Positions 1 through 8,728 of a DNA stretch of 64,000 nucleotides are shown piece by piece. The notes beneath the pieces were generated by a model. The model searched no databases, was not told where the DNA came from, and worked only from the letters and a program-made list of their open reading frames with translations. Both the position numbers and the translations under genes were made by a program. The DNA comes from Lacihabitans sp. CS3-21 (GTDB lineage Bacteria; Bacteroidota; Bacteroidia; Cytophagales; Spirosomataceae), in assembly GCF_024343675.1 (NCBI RefSeq), contig NZ_RJUD01000003.1, forward strand, positions 1 to 64,000. The letters run 5' to 3'. Numbering within the stretch: the first letter of the stretch is position 1; each line of letters starts with the position of its first letter.

Positions 1-1
1 T

Positions 2-295
2 TTAGCTGGTATTGAGGTTAAAAACTCCATTTTGCTGGTAGATTACACCAACTATCTCCGAAAAGAAGAAGGTTTGTCAATTGATGAAGCCATTGAAAAA
101 GCTGGTAAAACGAGGTTTATTCCTATTGTTTTGACTACAATGACTGCCATTGGAGGATTAATTCCATTGGTCTTGGAGCATTCACCATTGTACTCACCGC
201 TGGCTTTGGTTATTATTGGCGGTTTGATTTCGTCTTTGATTCTGACTAGGATAGTTACCCCAGTGATGTATAAATTGTTGCCACCGTCGGTTTAA
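2..295 (+). CDS. RND efflux transporter permease, C-terminal fragment (cut by window edge)
   Basis: The reading frame is open from base 2 and ends in TAA, so this is the last 97 residues of a gene that begins outside the window. The fragment holds the final transmembrane hairpins of an RND inner-membrane pump. It has the VKNSILLVDY stretch typical of TM11 in the HAE/HME families, followed by a loop with the conserved R-x-x-P-I-x-x-T pattern and two hydrophobic helices. The protein would drive proton-coupled export of metals or drugs across the envelope. It is a different gene from the RND permease at 9888-13304. Substrate cannot be judged from the tail. The family call is firm. Confidence 0.9.
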   Translation, partial: LAGIEVKNSILLVDYTNYLRKEEGLSIDEAIEKAGKTRFIPIVLTTMTAIGGLIPLVLEHSPLYSPLALVIIGGLISSLILTRIVTPVMYKLLPPSV

Positions 296-388
296 ATGTA
301 AAAAGGAGTATTTTTTTAGCAAAACTTGGAATGGTTTAGAAGTAACACGTATTTTCAATACTTTTAATAAATCTTAAATTTGAAAGCT

Positions 389-760
389 ATGAAATTATTG
401 GGTTTACGGACAACCATCTACAAAGTATCAGATATGGAAAAGGCCAAAAAGTGGTATTCAGACTTTTTAGGTTTCGAGCCATATTTTGATGAACCTTTTT
501 ATGTTGGGTTTAATGTTGCAGGCTATGAACTGGGTTTGCAGCCAGAAGAAGAAGCACAAAGTACTGAAAAGTCAGATTCTGTGATTACTTATTGGGGTGC
601 AGAAAATGTTTCAGAATCCTACCAAGCATTAATAAGTTTGGGGGCAAATCGTCACGAGGAACCCACCGATGTAGGTGGAGGTATAATCATTGCTTCCTTG
701 AAAGATCCTTGGGCAAATATCATCGGTTTGATATTTAATCCTCATTTTAGTCTTTCTTAG
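389..760 (+). CDS. VOC (glyoxalase/bleomycin-resistance fold) family protein
   Basis: A 123-residue single-domain protein of the vicinal oxygen chelate superfamily. It shows the usual pattern: an N-terminal beta strand, the helix with AKKWYSDFLGFEP, and a C-terminal strand with the motif KDPWANIIGL. Members bind a metal and act as lyases, dioxygenases or binding proteins, and the substrate cannot be predicted here. The frame also offers a TTG three codons upstream at 380, but the ATG at 389 is preferred because it opens directly into the first conserved strand. It converges with the porin gene, with 12 bases between them. It is probably cytoplasmic because there is no signal peptide. Confidence 0.8.
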   Translation: MKLLGLRTTIYKVSDMEKAKKWYSDFLGFEPYFDEPFYVGFNVAGYELGLQPEEEAQSTEKSDSVITYWGAENVSESYQALISLGANRHEEPTDVGGGIIIASLKDPWANIIGLIFNPHFSLS

Positions 761-772
761 CATTTGATTTTC

Positions 773-1960
773 TCAAAAATTAAATTGAGCCTGTAGTCTT
801 AAAGTTCTGCCTTTTTGATGATTTACTGGTTTGGCATAATCCTCAAAAGTTCTGTCAGAAATCATATAAAGTGCTACCAATTCAAAATGATTCTTGATTT
901 GATATTCAATACCGATTTCTAGATCTTTTACCAGATATTTTCTTGCGTCTATTTCAAACTTTTTACCTCCGTTATAGTATTGATATTTTACAAAAGGTAT
1001 AATCTCACTTTTGTCAGTTTTGATTCTGTACATAGTTTGTACGTAGCCGCCTTTTAAGTTTTGTAGGGTGGTTGTTTTTGCAGCAGGGTCAAACTCAGGC
1101 CCTTTTCCAACATTATATTCAGCCTGAAGACCCAATGGCTGAGGGTAGACAACTAAAGTGCCCGCTATGCGTTTGTCATCAAAAGTATTGGATGTCAGCT
1201 TGTTGCCTGTCGAAGTAGCTATGGTATATTCGCCCGAAATAGCCTGAACGCTGGCCTCAATAAATTGCCCGTTATCCAGTTTAAATGGATAGGTTAGTCT
1301 TGCAACTTTGTGCAAATTGTTGTTCAACTCTTCACGATTGGCGGTTTGACCATTGTAAAGACCAAAGCCAAAAACTCCATAATCGCCACTACCTTTTAGG
1401 CCAGTATTGACCAAAGCACTAAATCTACTTCTAATTTCTTTGGGGGCGTAGTAGAAGAAAGCTCCTAAATCCCGCTCATTGGATACGGCACTATTTAAGG
1501 CATCATTTCTGTCTAAAGCAAGCCTATTTTGTGAAGACTGCATGTTCTCAAAGCCATATGGTACTTTGCTCTGCCCAAACCTTATCCTGAACTCCTTATC
1601 CTTTTCTAAAGCCAAGTCAAAGTAAGCATCTCTTACTTGAAAACTATTTTGAAATGTAGAATTTGGGTTGGAAGCAAAATCGGGTTGTATGTAAATATAT
1701 AGTCTATCCGAAATGTCGCCAGAAAGAATCAAACGACCCCTTCTAAGAAAAAATCCTCCATTTTCTCCTAGTGATCTGTCACACTGGTCACACTTAAGAG
1801 CTGGGTTGGTTTCAAATAGGCGATTATATCGAAGTTGAGCATAACCTCTCAGACTAATTTTTTCAAACCATTTTTTTTGTGAAGTTTCGGTTGGTTTTGT
1901 CTGTGCAAAAGCATACGCAGACATAGCGACAAAAATTGTCGCGAATACTGTTTTTCTCAT
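773..1960 (-). CDS. Phosphate-selective porin O/P family outer-membrane porin
   Basis: A 395-residue outer-membrane beta-barrel. Residues 1-19 form a clean signal peptide ending AFA-Q. The body alternates short amphipathic strands with the YAQLRYNRLFE start and FFLRRGRLILSG segments seen in the OprP/OprO-like porins of Bacteroidota, and it ends in the aromatic QAQFNF that barrels use for Bam recognition. It should form a trimeric, probably anion-selective channel, although selectivity in this phylum is mostly unproven. A C-x-x-C pair sits in an early loop (about residues 57-60). It is transcribed alone and has a small inverted repeat in its leader. Family is confident, substrate is not. Confidence 0.82.
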   Translation of the reverse strand: MRKTVFATIFVAMSAYAFAQTKPTETSQKKWFEKISLRGYAQLRYNRLFETNPALKCDQCDRSLGENGGFFLRRGRLILSGDISDRLYIYIQPDFASNPNSTFQNSFQVRDAYFDLALEKDKEFRIRFGQSKVPYGFENMQSSQNRLALDRNDALNSAVSNERDLGAFFYYAPKEIRSRFSALVNTGLKGSGDYGVFGFGLYNGQTANREELNNNLHKVARLTYPFKLDNGQFIEASVQAISGEYTIATSTGNKLTSNTFDDKRIAGTLVVYPQPLGLQAEYNVGKGPEFDPAAKTTTLQNLKGGYVQTMYRIKTDKSEIIPFVKYQYYNGGKKFEIDARKYLVKDLEIGIEYQIKNHFELVALYMISDRTFEDYAKPVNHQKGRTLRLQAQFNF

Positions 1961-1980
1961 TGATTCTTATTGGTAATTTT

Positions 1981-1997
1981 TTGGGATTTACTCCCAA
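1981..1997 (-). promoter_or_regulatory. Small inverted repeat in the leader of the porin gene
   Basis: Six-base perfect arms TTGGGA / TCCCAA with a five-base loop lie 20 bases upstream of the porin start codon. On the coding strand the hairpin is followed by an A-rich run, not a T run, so it is not a terminator. It could be a translational or operator element of the porin mRNA, or chance. Confidence 0.25.
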
Positions 1998-2133
1998 TCA
2001 TAAACAGCTATTGGATAGTCATTTATAATTTTGTTGCAAAATTCACAATAATTGGCTTCAACCCTAAATTATCAATGTTATGAAATTGTTAAGTTTGTAT
2101 TAATATTTGATTACTGCGAAGAGAGATTATTCC

Positions 2134-2802
2134 TCAAATCATCGAAAATGTGTCTTCCATCTCGCTCGGGTTAACTCTCAGCACACCTGCTAATACAAGC
2201 AAAACTAAAGTGCGGCTGGCAATTTTTTTTGGTATTTGGGCCACTTCTGAAAACTTTGTTACGGTTATTTCTTTGTTAAAGTCTATGTATTTCATCAACA
2301 AAGTCTCTTTTTCGCCATAAGCAAATTTATAGCCTTTGTCTTTTTTCTTACCTTTTAGTATTTCTTTAACTTCCTTACTGGCTTGGATAGATTTATCTGC
2401 ACTTCTTACAAATATCTTGCGTTCGTCTGGAATTCCCTTCAAATCAAGGTAATGAGGCTTGATTTCACTTGCCAAAATATCATAAATTAGCACTTCTTTC
2501 TCGTTATCCAAGCGGATTTTTTCGAGGTGGTAGTTTATCTTTGGGAAAATGAACTTCTCTATGCTTTTTGAAATAATATATTCATCTTCGTCAGGATATT
2601 TAAGGCCAATAAGTTCTTTGTCGTCAGCTACTCCAATTAGTAATTTTCCTCCATCAGAATTGGCAAAAGCAACTACTTCCTTCATTATTTTGTCTGGATG
2701 ATTGCTTTTTAGCTTAAATTCAAGCTGTTGCCCTTCTCCTTGTCTAACCAACTGCCTTAGAGTTTTTAGTTCAGGTCTTTCGAAGTGCTTTGTTATAGTC
2801 AT
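2134..2802 (-). CDS. AlbA_2 (Schlafen-type) domain protein, putative DNA/RNA-binding
   Basis: A 222-residue protein. Residues roughly 20-140 match the AlbA_2 domain: the EGQQLEFKLKSN start, the KEVVAFANSDGGKLLIGVADD core, and a later FVRSADKSIQAS stretch. Such domains bind nucleic acid and in bacteria occur with helicase or HTH modules. Here the C-terminal 70 residues look like a small winged-helix (ITVTKFSEVAQIPKKIASRTL). It is a stand-alone gene without the ATP-binding C-terminal module often found in this family. The ATG at 2802 is chosen over one eight codons upstream because a TATATTTG -7-like box (2824-2831) overlaps the longer start. The physiological role is unknown. Confidence 0.72.
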   Translation of the reverse strand: MTITKHFERPELKTLRQLVRQGEGQQLEFKLKSNHPDKIMKEVVAFANSDGGKLLIGVADDKELIGLKYPDEDEYIISKSIEKFIFPKINYHLEKIRLDNEKEVLIYDILASEIKPHYLDLKGIPDERKIFVRSADKSIQASKEVKEILKGKKKDKGYKFAYGEKETLLMKYIDFNKEITVTKFSEVAQIPKKIASRTLVLLVLAGVLRVNPSEMEDTFSMI

Positions 2803-2845
2803 GATTTTATAGGCTCTGTTGTTCAAATATACTAAACAGAATGCA

Positions 2846-2873
2846 CAAAAAAAACACCCCGATAGAGGTGTTT
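2846..2873 (-). terminator. Rho-independent terminator of the DUF2795 gene
   Basis: On the minus strand a stem AAACACC / GGTGTTT with an eight-base loop is followed by a run of eight T. It begins about 25 bases beyond the DUF2795 stop codon and separates that gene from the AlbA_2 gene downstream. Confidence 0.75.
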
Positions 2874-2897
2874 ATTTTATTAAATCAGTGAATACGC

Positions 2898-3119
2898 TTA
2901 ATATTCATCTTCATTAAAGAAGAAGTCTTCTTTGGTTGGATAATCAGGCCAAATCTCCTCGATATTTTCGTAGGGTTGACCGTCGTCTTCCAATTCTGAC
3001 AAATTCTCAATCACCTCATTTGGAGCTCCGGACCTTATAGAAAAATCTATCAATTCGTCTTTAGTTGCTGGCCAAGGGGCGTCTTCCAAATAAGAAACAA
3101 GTTCTAGTGTCCAGTACAT
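2898..3119 (-). CDS. DUF2795 domain protein
   Basis: A 73-residue acidic protein of the DUF2795 family, which is widespread and almost always this length in Bacteroidota. It starts MYWTLELVSYLEDAPWPATKDELIDFSIRSG and ends with a tail rich in D, E and F. A longer frame to 3236 exists, but its extra residues are AT-rich intergenic translation, and a TACTTTTG promoter box at 3162-3169 lies inside it, so the ATG at 3119 is the start. Members are small soluble proteins of unknown function. It has its own promoter and terminator, so it is probably monocistronic. Confidence 0.85.
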   Translation of the reverse strand: MYWTLELVSYLEDAPWPATKDELIDFSIRSGAPNEVIENLSELEDDGQPYENIEEIWPDYPTKEDFFFNEDEY

Positions 3120-3161
3120 ATTCCCACTCGTTTTAGTTAAAAATCCTTTTAAATTTGGCTG

Positions 3162-3195
3162 CAAAAGTATAAAAAACTTTGACAGTAAAACGCAA
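3162..3195 (-). promoter_or_regulatory. Putative Bacteroidota sigma-A promoter for the DUF2795 gene
   Basis: The minus strand carries TTG, then 23 bases, then TACTTTTG, which matches the TTG-N17-23-TAnnTTTG consensus known from Flavobacterium. The -7 box ends 42 bases upstream of the ATG at 3119. The match was made by eye. Confidence 0.38.
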
Positions 3196-3280
3196 TTAAT
3201 AAAAAAAATTGTCATAAATTCCCTAAAAAAACACAAAATAGAGCTATTTGCTTAATTTTCAGCATTTTAATTTTTTATAA

Positions 3281-4045
3281 ATGACCAATTTTGCCAACAA
3301 AAAACTTTTAGAAATCTGTTGTTTTAGTCTAAAATCATGTAAAAATGCCGAGTTGGGTGGTGCGGATCGTCTAGAGCTCTGTGGAGGTTTTTTAGAAGGC
3401 GGCACTACGCCAAGTGCGGGTCTTTTGAAGTCTGTTGTTGACCAAGTAAATATTCCAGCCTATGTGATGATTCGGCCTCGAGGGGGTGATTTTTTATACA
3501 ATGAGGACGAAATGCAAGTAATGATGGCCGACATTAAACTGCTGAAAGAATATCAGCCAGCTGGTTTTGTGATTGGCATGCTCTTGGCAAATGGAGATAT
3601 TGATTTAGTAGGCAATGCCAGGTTATTGGAGGCTATTGGGGACTTTCCGGTTACTTTTCATAGGGCTTTTGATATGTGCAATAATCCACATTTGGCTATT
3701 GAGCAGCTTATTTCACTTGGGATAGATAATATTTTGACATCTGGTCAATTTCAGACGGCCATTGAAGCGGTTCCTAATTTAAAAGAATTCAAACAGATTG
3801 CTTCAAACAGAATAAATATAATGGCTGGAAGCGGTGTAAATCCCACAAATATTCGTGAAATCGCCGCTGCGGATGTTGATGCGTATCATTTTTCGGCAAA
3901 AAAGTCATTTCCCAGCGAGATGATATTCAGAAACTCAAATATTAATATGGGATCCAAAGACGCGGATGAATTCGTCAACTATGAAGCAGAAGTTGAATTA
4001 ATAAGGCAAGCCAAGGGAATTATTGAAACACTAAATATAAAGTAA
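3281..4045 (+). CDS. cutC: Copper homeostasis protein CutC
   Basis: A 254-residue TIM-barrel protein of the CutC family, close to the usual length of about 245-250. Diagnostic stretches are LEICCFSLKSCKNAELGGADRLELC near the N terminus, the VMIRPRGGDFLY segment and the late IMAGSGVNPTNI strand. CutC is a cytoplasmic protein linked to copper tolerance; its enzymatic activity is not settled, and its bacterial role is debated. No other copper gene lies beside it, so the copper link rests on the family name only. Its last 26 bases overlap the 3' end of the convergent porT gene. Confidence 0.9.
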   Translation: MTNFANKKLLEICCFSLKSCKNAELGGADRLELCGGFLEGGTTPSAGLLKSVVDQVNIPAYVMIRPRGGDFLYNEDEMQVMMADIKLLKEYQPAGFVIGMLLANGDIDLVGNARLLEAIGDFPVTFHRAFDMCNNPHLAIEQLISLGIDNILTSGQFQTAIEAVPNLKEFKQIASNRINIMAGSGVNPTNIREIAAADVDAYHFSAKKSFPSEMIFRNSNINMGSKDADEFVNYEAEVELIRQAKGIIETLNIK

Positions 4046-4733
4046 CAGAATGCGTTTTTAGTTTGTCAACATAACTCAAAAAGCTGGAACGATTTCCCCC
4101 CGGATTAACCATGTTTTTAATGCCATGAGAAAAGTGTAGTTCGGGAGTGACTTTGAAATATTCACGAAAAAGCTCAAGACCCATACCATATTCCACAGAA
4201 AAATCACTCGTTTTTGTAGTGAAATTATCCACTTTGGTAATGTTATTTTTTTTGTTGACCACGTTGGTTTCAAATCCATATTTCAAGCCTGCAAACACAA
4301 ACATTCTGGAATTGTTTCTTCTTTCTGATTTGTATTTGAGTTGTACAGGTATTTCAAACCAAGCTTTGTCCTCTTGATTGTGAGCTATACTGTCGTTCTC
4401 AAGGAGCTTTCTAGAATATATAGAAACTGAGAGTGGTGAAAACCTAAAATCTAGATAGTCGTTTATGTACACGTTTACCAGTCCACCCGCTTTAATACCC
4501 ATGGAAGTAGGAGAGCTTATTGCATAAACTTTTCCGTTGTTTACATCGGCTAGATAAGAATTATTAAATTTTATATTGTATTTGGTATTTGCCAGACCCA
4601 AAAAATAGCCAAAATGTATCTTTTTATTGTCGTAATTAGGCTGAAACTTGGTTTTTATCTGACCAAAAGATACTTTGACAGATAAAACCAATATCGTTAA
4701 TACTATTATTTCTTTCCTAAATAGATTGAGCAT
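4020..4733 (-). CDS. porT: PorT-family outer-membrane protein (type IX secretion component)
   Basis: A 237-residue protein with an N-terminal signal peptide (about residues 1-24, ending SFG-Q) and a predicted eight-stranded outer-membrane barrel. It has aromatic alternation throughout and a terminal TLYLVFQ strand. It lies directly behind ubiE, overlapping it by 28 bases, a neighbourhood in which porT is found in many Bacteroidota. PorT is needed for type IX protein secretion in Porphyromonas. Function here is inferred from family, size and neighbourhood; an unrelated OMP_b-brl barrel cannot be excluded. The same window encodes a probable type IX cargo at 30248-32611. Confidence 0.7.
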   Translation of the reverse strand: MLNLFRKEIIVLTILVLSVKVSFGQIKTKFQPNYDNKKIHFGYFLGLANTKYNIKFNNSYLADVNNGKVYAISSPTSMGIKAGGLVNVYINDYLDFRFSPLSVSIYSRKLLENDSIAHNQEDKAWFEIPVQLKYKSERRNNSRMFVFAGLKYGFETNVVNKKNNITKVDNFTTKTSDFSVEYGMGLELFREYFKVTPELHFSHGIKNMVNPGGNRSSFLSYVDKLKTHSVTLYLVFQ

Positions 4734-5431
4734 ATGCCAAATGTAAGGGTTTTTACGGAGGTTTCTTTAAAACCAGCCTGTTCGAAAACATCTAAAAAGG
4801 CTTTACCGTCTGGAAAGGCTTTGACTGACTCGGGTAAATAGCTATAAGCCGAGCTGTCTTTAGACACCAATTTGCCGATTATAGGTAAAATCTTAGTAGA
4901 GTAAAACCAATAGAATTGTTTAAATGGAAAACTAGCCGGTTTTGAGAATTCTACTACCAAACATGTTCCGCCGGGTTTCAAAACACGACACATATCGGTA
5001 AGTCCTTTGAGTAAATTCTCGAAATTGCGGACACCAAAAGAAACGATAACCGTATCAAAAGTATTGTCATTGAAGAGTAATTTCTCCGAATCACCCATCT
5101 GAAGTTCTATTTTGTCTGTTAGGCCAAGTTTTTTGATTTTTTCTTTACCCACATTCAGCATGCCTTCTGAAATGTCTACACCAATTATTTTATCAACTTG
5201 GAGAATTTTATTGGCTTCAATAGCTAAGTCGCCAGTTCCGGTTGCAATATCCAACACCAAATTATTTGTGCGGTCTTTTATCATGCTCAGGGCCTTCTTT
5301 CGCCAATAAATATCCACACCGCCACTGAGTAACCTATTCAGAAAATCGTATTTGCCTGAAATGCTATCAAACATATCGGCTACCTGTTCTTTTTTGCTAT
5401 CGTTACTATCTTTGTAGGGTACTACACTCAT
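4706..5431 (-). CDS. ubiE: Demethylmenaquinone methyltransferase
   Basis: A 241-residue SAM-dependent methyltransferase that makes menaquinone from demethylmenaquinone (MenG/UbiE). The class I motif I appears as LDIATGTGDLAIEA near residue 60. The family signatures FDSISGKYDFLNRLLSGGVD at the start and DTVIVSFGVRNFENL in the middle are intact. Because this phylum uses menaquinone, MenG activity is the likely one. It is the middle gene of pyrD-ubiE-porT: its start codon overlaps the pyrD stop by one base and its end overlaps porT, so translation is likely coupled. Confidence 0.93.
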   Translation of the reverse strand: MSVVPYKDSNDSKKEQVADMFDSISGKYDFLNRLLSGGVDIYWRKKALSMIKDRTNNLVLDIATGTGDLAIEANKILQVDKIIGVDISEGMLNVGKEKIKKLGLTDKIELQMGDSEKLLFNDNTFDTVIVSFGVRNFENLLKGLTDMCRVLKPGGTCLVVEFSKPASFPFKQFYWFYSTKILPIIGKLVSKDSSAYSYLPESVKAFPDGKAFLDVFEQAGFKETSVKTLTFGICSIYLGKK

Positions 5432-6456
5432 TATATTAGTTCTTTATTGATATTTTTTGCTATTGAAGGACCTTCATATATAAAACCCGAATATACTTGA
5501 ACCAAACTCGCACCAGCTTCCAGTTTGTCTTTCGCATCTTGAGCGGTGTATATTCCTCCTGCACCAATTATGCCAAAATTTCCACCGCTTTTCTGACTCA
5601 AATATTTGATTACTTGCGTTGAACGATCTTTTAATGGCTTGCCTGACAAACCGCCAGCTCCAATATTTTCTACTTCTGCGTTATCGGTTTTTAAGTTGGC
5701 TCTAGATAAAGTGGTATTGGTAGCTATTACACCTGCGATGCCAGTTTCTGTCACTATTTCCACTATATCGTCGAGCTGAGAATCTGTGAGGTCAGGTGCT
5801 ATTTTTAGTAGAACGGGTTTTTTATGCTTTTGGTTTTCTATTTGTAGGGCTGCGAGTATTTTCTTCAATGGCTCTTTTTCTTGTAAATCCCTCAAACCAG
5901 GCGTATTAGGTGATGATACATTTACTACAAAATAATCAACATAATCGACCATTGCTTTGAAAGTAATCAAATAATCACTTAGGGCATCTTCGTTTTCGGT
6001 TAATTTATTTTTACCAATATTACCGCCAACTATAATTTTCGAATTCCGTTTTTTTAGATTTTTTACAACTTCTTCAACTCCTCCATTGTTGAAGCCCATC
6101 CTATTTATAAGTGCTTCGTCTTTTTTTAGTCTGAATAATCGAGGTTTGGGATTTCCTTCTTGTGGCTTGGGTGTCACCGTACCAATTTCTATAAATCCAA
6201 AACCCAAGCAGTCCAATTCATCTATCCAAATAGCATTTTTGTCAAAACCCGCTGCCAAACCCACTGGATTTTTAAAATCTAAACCCAAAAAATTACGATG
6301 TAGGCTAACGGATTTTACTTCTAAATTTTTTTTAAGAATATTTTTTACACCTGGAATCGAACAAGCAAGCTTTAGGCAATCCATTGCGAAATAATGAATC
6401 CGCTCTGGGTCAAACTTAGTAAGAAGAGGAAAAACGAGATTTTTATAGAGCGACAA
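5431..6456 (-). CDS. pyrD: Dihydroorotate dehydrogenase (quinone), class 2
   Basis: A 341-residue class 2 enzyme that oxidises dihydroorotate to orotate in pyrimidine synthesis and passes electrons to the quinone pool. The N-terminal membrane-associating helix ([15 protein letters not shown]), the [10 protein letters not shown] segment, the [10 protein letters not shown] loop with the catalytic serine of class 2, and the FMN-binding IGAGGIYT motif are all visible. The start is a TTG: no ATG lies upstream in frame, the first in-frame ATG would remove the conserved N-terminal helix, and a promoter sits 23 bases upstream. Grouping with ubiE is sensible because both act at the quinone pool. Confidence 0.93.
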   Translation of the reverse strand: MSLYKNLVFPLLTKFDPERIHYFAMDCLKLACSIPGVKNILKKNLEVKSVSLHRNFLGLDFKNPVGLAAGFDKNAIWIDELDCLGFGFIEIGTVTPKPQEGNPKPRLFRLKKDEALINRMGFNNGGVEEVVKNLKKRNSKIIVGGNIGKNKLTENEDALSDYLITFKAMVDYVDYFVVNVSSPNTPGLRDLQEKEPLKKILAALQIENQKHKKPVLLKIAPDLTDSQLDDIVEIVTETGIAGVIATNTTLSRANLKTDNAEVENIGAGGLSGKPLKDRSTQVIKYLSQKSGGNFGIIGAGGIYTAQDAKDKLEAGASLVQVYSGFIYEGPSIAKNINKELI

Positions 6457-6763
6457 TGCTTTTGATTGGTTTAATCAACAAAATTAATTCTAAATCATGG
6501 GAATGTCAAATTGACCTAATCTGGTTTTTTTTTAAGCTTATGTTTTTATGATATGTTTAATAAATTCTTTAAATAATACCATTTAATAAAAATTTAAGTA
6601 AAACTTTAATTTTGAAATATCAACCTTTTATGCCTGAATATTAGCCTTTTATATATTTCTTATTTTCTATTAATGTTGTAAGTACAAAATTGCACGATAA
6701 TTGCATATAAAAAAAATAATAAAAACTTTGAACCTTTTAAAAGTTTCCTAAGTTTTTTACGAT
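6457..6763. other. Intergenic region between pyrD and the efflux operon
   Basis: This is a very AT-rich 307-base divergent spacer with no credible ORF. It carries the pyrD promoter at its left end. About 80 bases before tetR there is a short inverted repeat TTGTA-AG-TACAA (6676-6687), followed by a TGCA...TGCA pair; this is the most operator-like sequence for the TetR regulator, but the match is weak. Confidence 0.4.
6479..6510 (-). promoter_or_regulatory. Putative promoter of pyrD-ubiE-porT
   Basis: The minus strand reads TTTG, 20 bases, TAATTTTG, a full match to the Bacteroidota housekeeping consensus with its usual spacing. The predicted transcript would begin about 16 bases before the TTG start of pyrD, which supports that start. 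Confidence 0.48.
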
Positions 6764-7360
6764 ATGCAGCAAAGAATAATTAATACGGCAGAGTCTATGT
6801 TTTTTCGTTTCGGAATCCGAAGCGTTACCATGGATGATATTGCAAAAGAGCTGGGTATTTCAAAAAAAACTATTTACCATTATTTCACTGACAAGGATGA
6901 TTTGGTAGAGAAAGTAACCGAAAATGCAATGTCTAATCAAATGACTAAGACTTGTATGATTATTGATGCATCGAAAAACCCAATCGAAGAGTTGATGTTT
7001 TCGACAAAAATGATGCGTGAAATGCTCGAGAATGTGAATGTGGTGCTGTTTTTTGATATGAAAAAATATCATCCAAATTCTTGGAAAAAGTATATGGATT
7101 TTAAAACTGTCCATCTTGAAATAGTCAAGAAAAATTTGAATGAAGGAATTGCCCAAAAACTTTATAGGTCTGATATTGACGTTGAGGTGATGTCTAAACT
7201 CAGAGTTGAAACCATTGATATGGCTTTTAATATGGAGCTTTTTCCTCCAAACTTATACAATATACTTAAAGTGCAACTGGAGAGTATGGATCATTTTATA
7301 CGGGGAATAGTAACAACAAAAGGATTAGAAATTTACGAAAAAACACGTTTAGCAATTTAA
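6764..7360 (+). CDS. TetR/AcrR family transcriptional regulator of the efflux operon
   Basis: A 198-residue regulator. The N-terminal helix-turn-helix is clear (VTMDDIAKELGISKKTIYHYF, about residues 21-42). It is followed by a helical ligand-binding domain without strong family identity. It is the first gene of the tetR-tolC-adaptor-RND operon: only five bases separate it from the TolC gene, so it is almost certainly cotranscribed and autoregulated. TetR proteins of this arrangement normally repress until a pump substrate binds. The inducer is unknown. Confidence 0.88.
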   Translation: MQQRIINTAESMFFRFGIRSVTMDDIAKELGISKKTIYHYFTDKDDLVEKVTENAMSNQMTKTCMIIDASKNPIEELMFSTKMMREMLENVNVVLFFDMKKYHPNSWKKYMDFKTVHLEIVKKNLNEGIAQKLYRSDIDVEVMSKLRVETIDMAFNMELFPPNLYNILKVQLESMDHFIRGIVTTKGLEIYEKTRLAI

Positions 7361-7365
7361 TAATT

Positions 7366-8706
7366 ATGAAAAAAACAAAACTATTACTTCTGGCATTTAT
7401 TGTTACTTTGATAGCAACAAATGCCCGTGCACAATCCGCCTTTTCTATAGAGGAAGCTGTGGATTATGCCATAAAAAACCACTCGAGTGTTAAAAACTCA
7501 CTGGTAGGTATGCAAGACGCCGAGTTGCAGATCAAGGAAATAAAGTATTCTGGTATGCCACAAATCAACGGGCAGTTTGGATACACTTACAATGCCATTG
7601 TTCCTACTCAATTGATTGATGCCAAAAACTTTAATCCAGAAGCCGCTGAAGGCGAAGTAGTTAAATTCAAATTTGGCGTTCCTTGGGGCGGTCAAGCAGG
7701 TATTGCAGTAAACCAGTTGATTTTTGATGCTACATGGTTGGTAGGTTTGCGAGCAGCGGATACTTATAGGCTTATGGCCAGCCAAGATTTGACTAAGTCC
7801 AAAGTTACTGTGGCTGAGAATGTAATTAAAGCTTACTATTCGGCTTTGGTTGCTGAGCAAAGGTCTAAAATCTTGGATTTGAATATTACTAGAATGGATA
7901 CCGCAATTTATCAGACTGAACAGTATGTAAAGCAAGGGTTTGTAGAAAAAATTGATGTGGACAGGTTGAATGTTCAACGAAACAATCTTATTACGGAAAA
8001 ACAAAAGCTGAATAATTTAATAAGTTTGACTTATCAACTGTTGAAGTTTCAGATGTCCTATCCACAAGATGCCAGAATTACACTCAAAGAAACGCTCAAT
8101 AACGATGATGTAAAAATGATTAAGAGCTTGGTTGGTGAGGAAGTTAATCCCGAAAATCGAATAGAGTTTTTGCAAATGCAAACCAACAAGAAACTGACGC
8201 TTCTAAATATGGAAAGATATCAAAAAGGTGTTTTTCCTTCGGTTTCATTTAGTGGTAACCTGGGGGCAGGTCATAGCAATCCTCAATTCAATCCTTTTGA
8301 GAGATGGTTTGGCTCTTCGGCTTTGACATTGGGTGTTAGAATTCCGATTTATGATTCTGGCTTGAGAAAAGTGCAAGTAGAACGTCAGCGTTTGAATGTA
8401 ATCAAGATTGACAACGGCATGGAAATCTTAAAAGAATCTTTTAAGCTTGAAAACGAACAGGCAAAAATAAACATAAGAAATGGCTTTGAAGCTTTAGACA
8501 TCCAAACTAGGAATATGGATTTGGCTGCTGAAGTTTTACGAGTTTCGAAGATCAAATATCAGCAGGGTTTGGGTACAAACCTGGAGGTGGTAAATGCAGA
8601 ATCAGATCTAAAGCAAGCACAGAACAACTATTTCAGTGCATTATATGATGTTTTAATAGCCAAAGTAGATTTGGATAAAGCACAAGGAAAATTAATTAAA
8701 CAGTAA
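7366..8706 (+). CDS. TolC family outer-membrane efflux protein
   Basis: A 446-residue outer-membrane channel. A signal peptide covers residues 1-23 (ending ARA-Q). The rest shows the two OEP repeats of TolC proteins, each a long helical hairpin with a barrel strand pair, including the conserved second-half GVRIPIYDSGLRK segment and the terminal ALYDVLIAKVDLDKAQGKL helix. It would form the trimeric exit duct for the RND pump encoded two genes downstream. The length is normal for TolC homologues. It lies between the regulator and the adaptor, with spacers of 5 and 22 bases. Confidence 0.92.
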   Translation: MKKTKLLLLAFIVTLIATNARAQSAFSIEEAVDYAIKNHSSVKNSLVGMQDAELQIKEIKYSGMPQINGQFGYTYNAIVPTQLIDAKNFNPEAAEGEVVKFKFGVPWGGQAGIAVNQLIFDATWLVGLRAADTYRLMASQDLTKSKVTVAENVIKAYYSALVAEQRSKILDLNITRMDTAIYQTEQYVKQGFVEKIDVDRLNVQRNNLITEKQKLNNLISLTYQLLKFQMSYPQDARITLKETLNNDDVKMIKSLVGEEVNPENRIEFLQMQTNKKLTLLNMERYQKGVFPSVSFSGNLGAGHSNPQFNPFERWFGSSALTLGVRIPIYDSGLRKVQVERQRLNVIKIDNGMEILKESFKLENEQAKINIRNGFEALDIQTRNMDLAAEVLRVSKIKYQQGLGTNLEVVNAESDLKQAQNNYFSALYDVLIAKVDLDKAQGKLIKQ

Positions 8707-8728
8707 AAATTATATATCTAAAAATAAA

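Noticed and set aside
6607-6614. TAATTTTG box about 150 bases upstream of tetR
   Set aside because: It matches the -7 consensus but no -33 box is near and it is far from the start codon.
7498-8004. 168-codon frame antisense to the TolC gene
   Set aside because: Shadow of a well-supported coding gene with no domain of its own.
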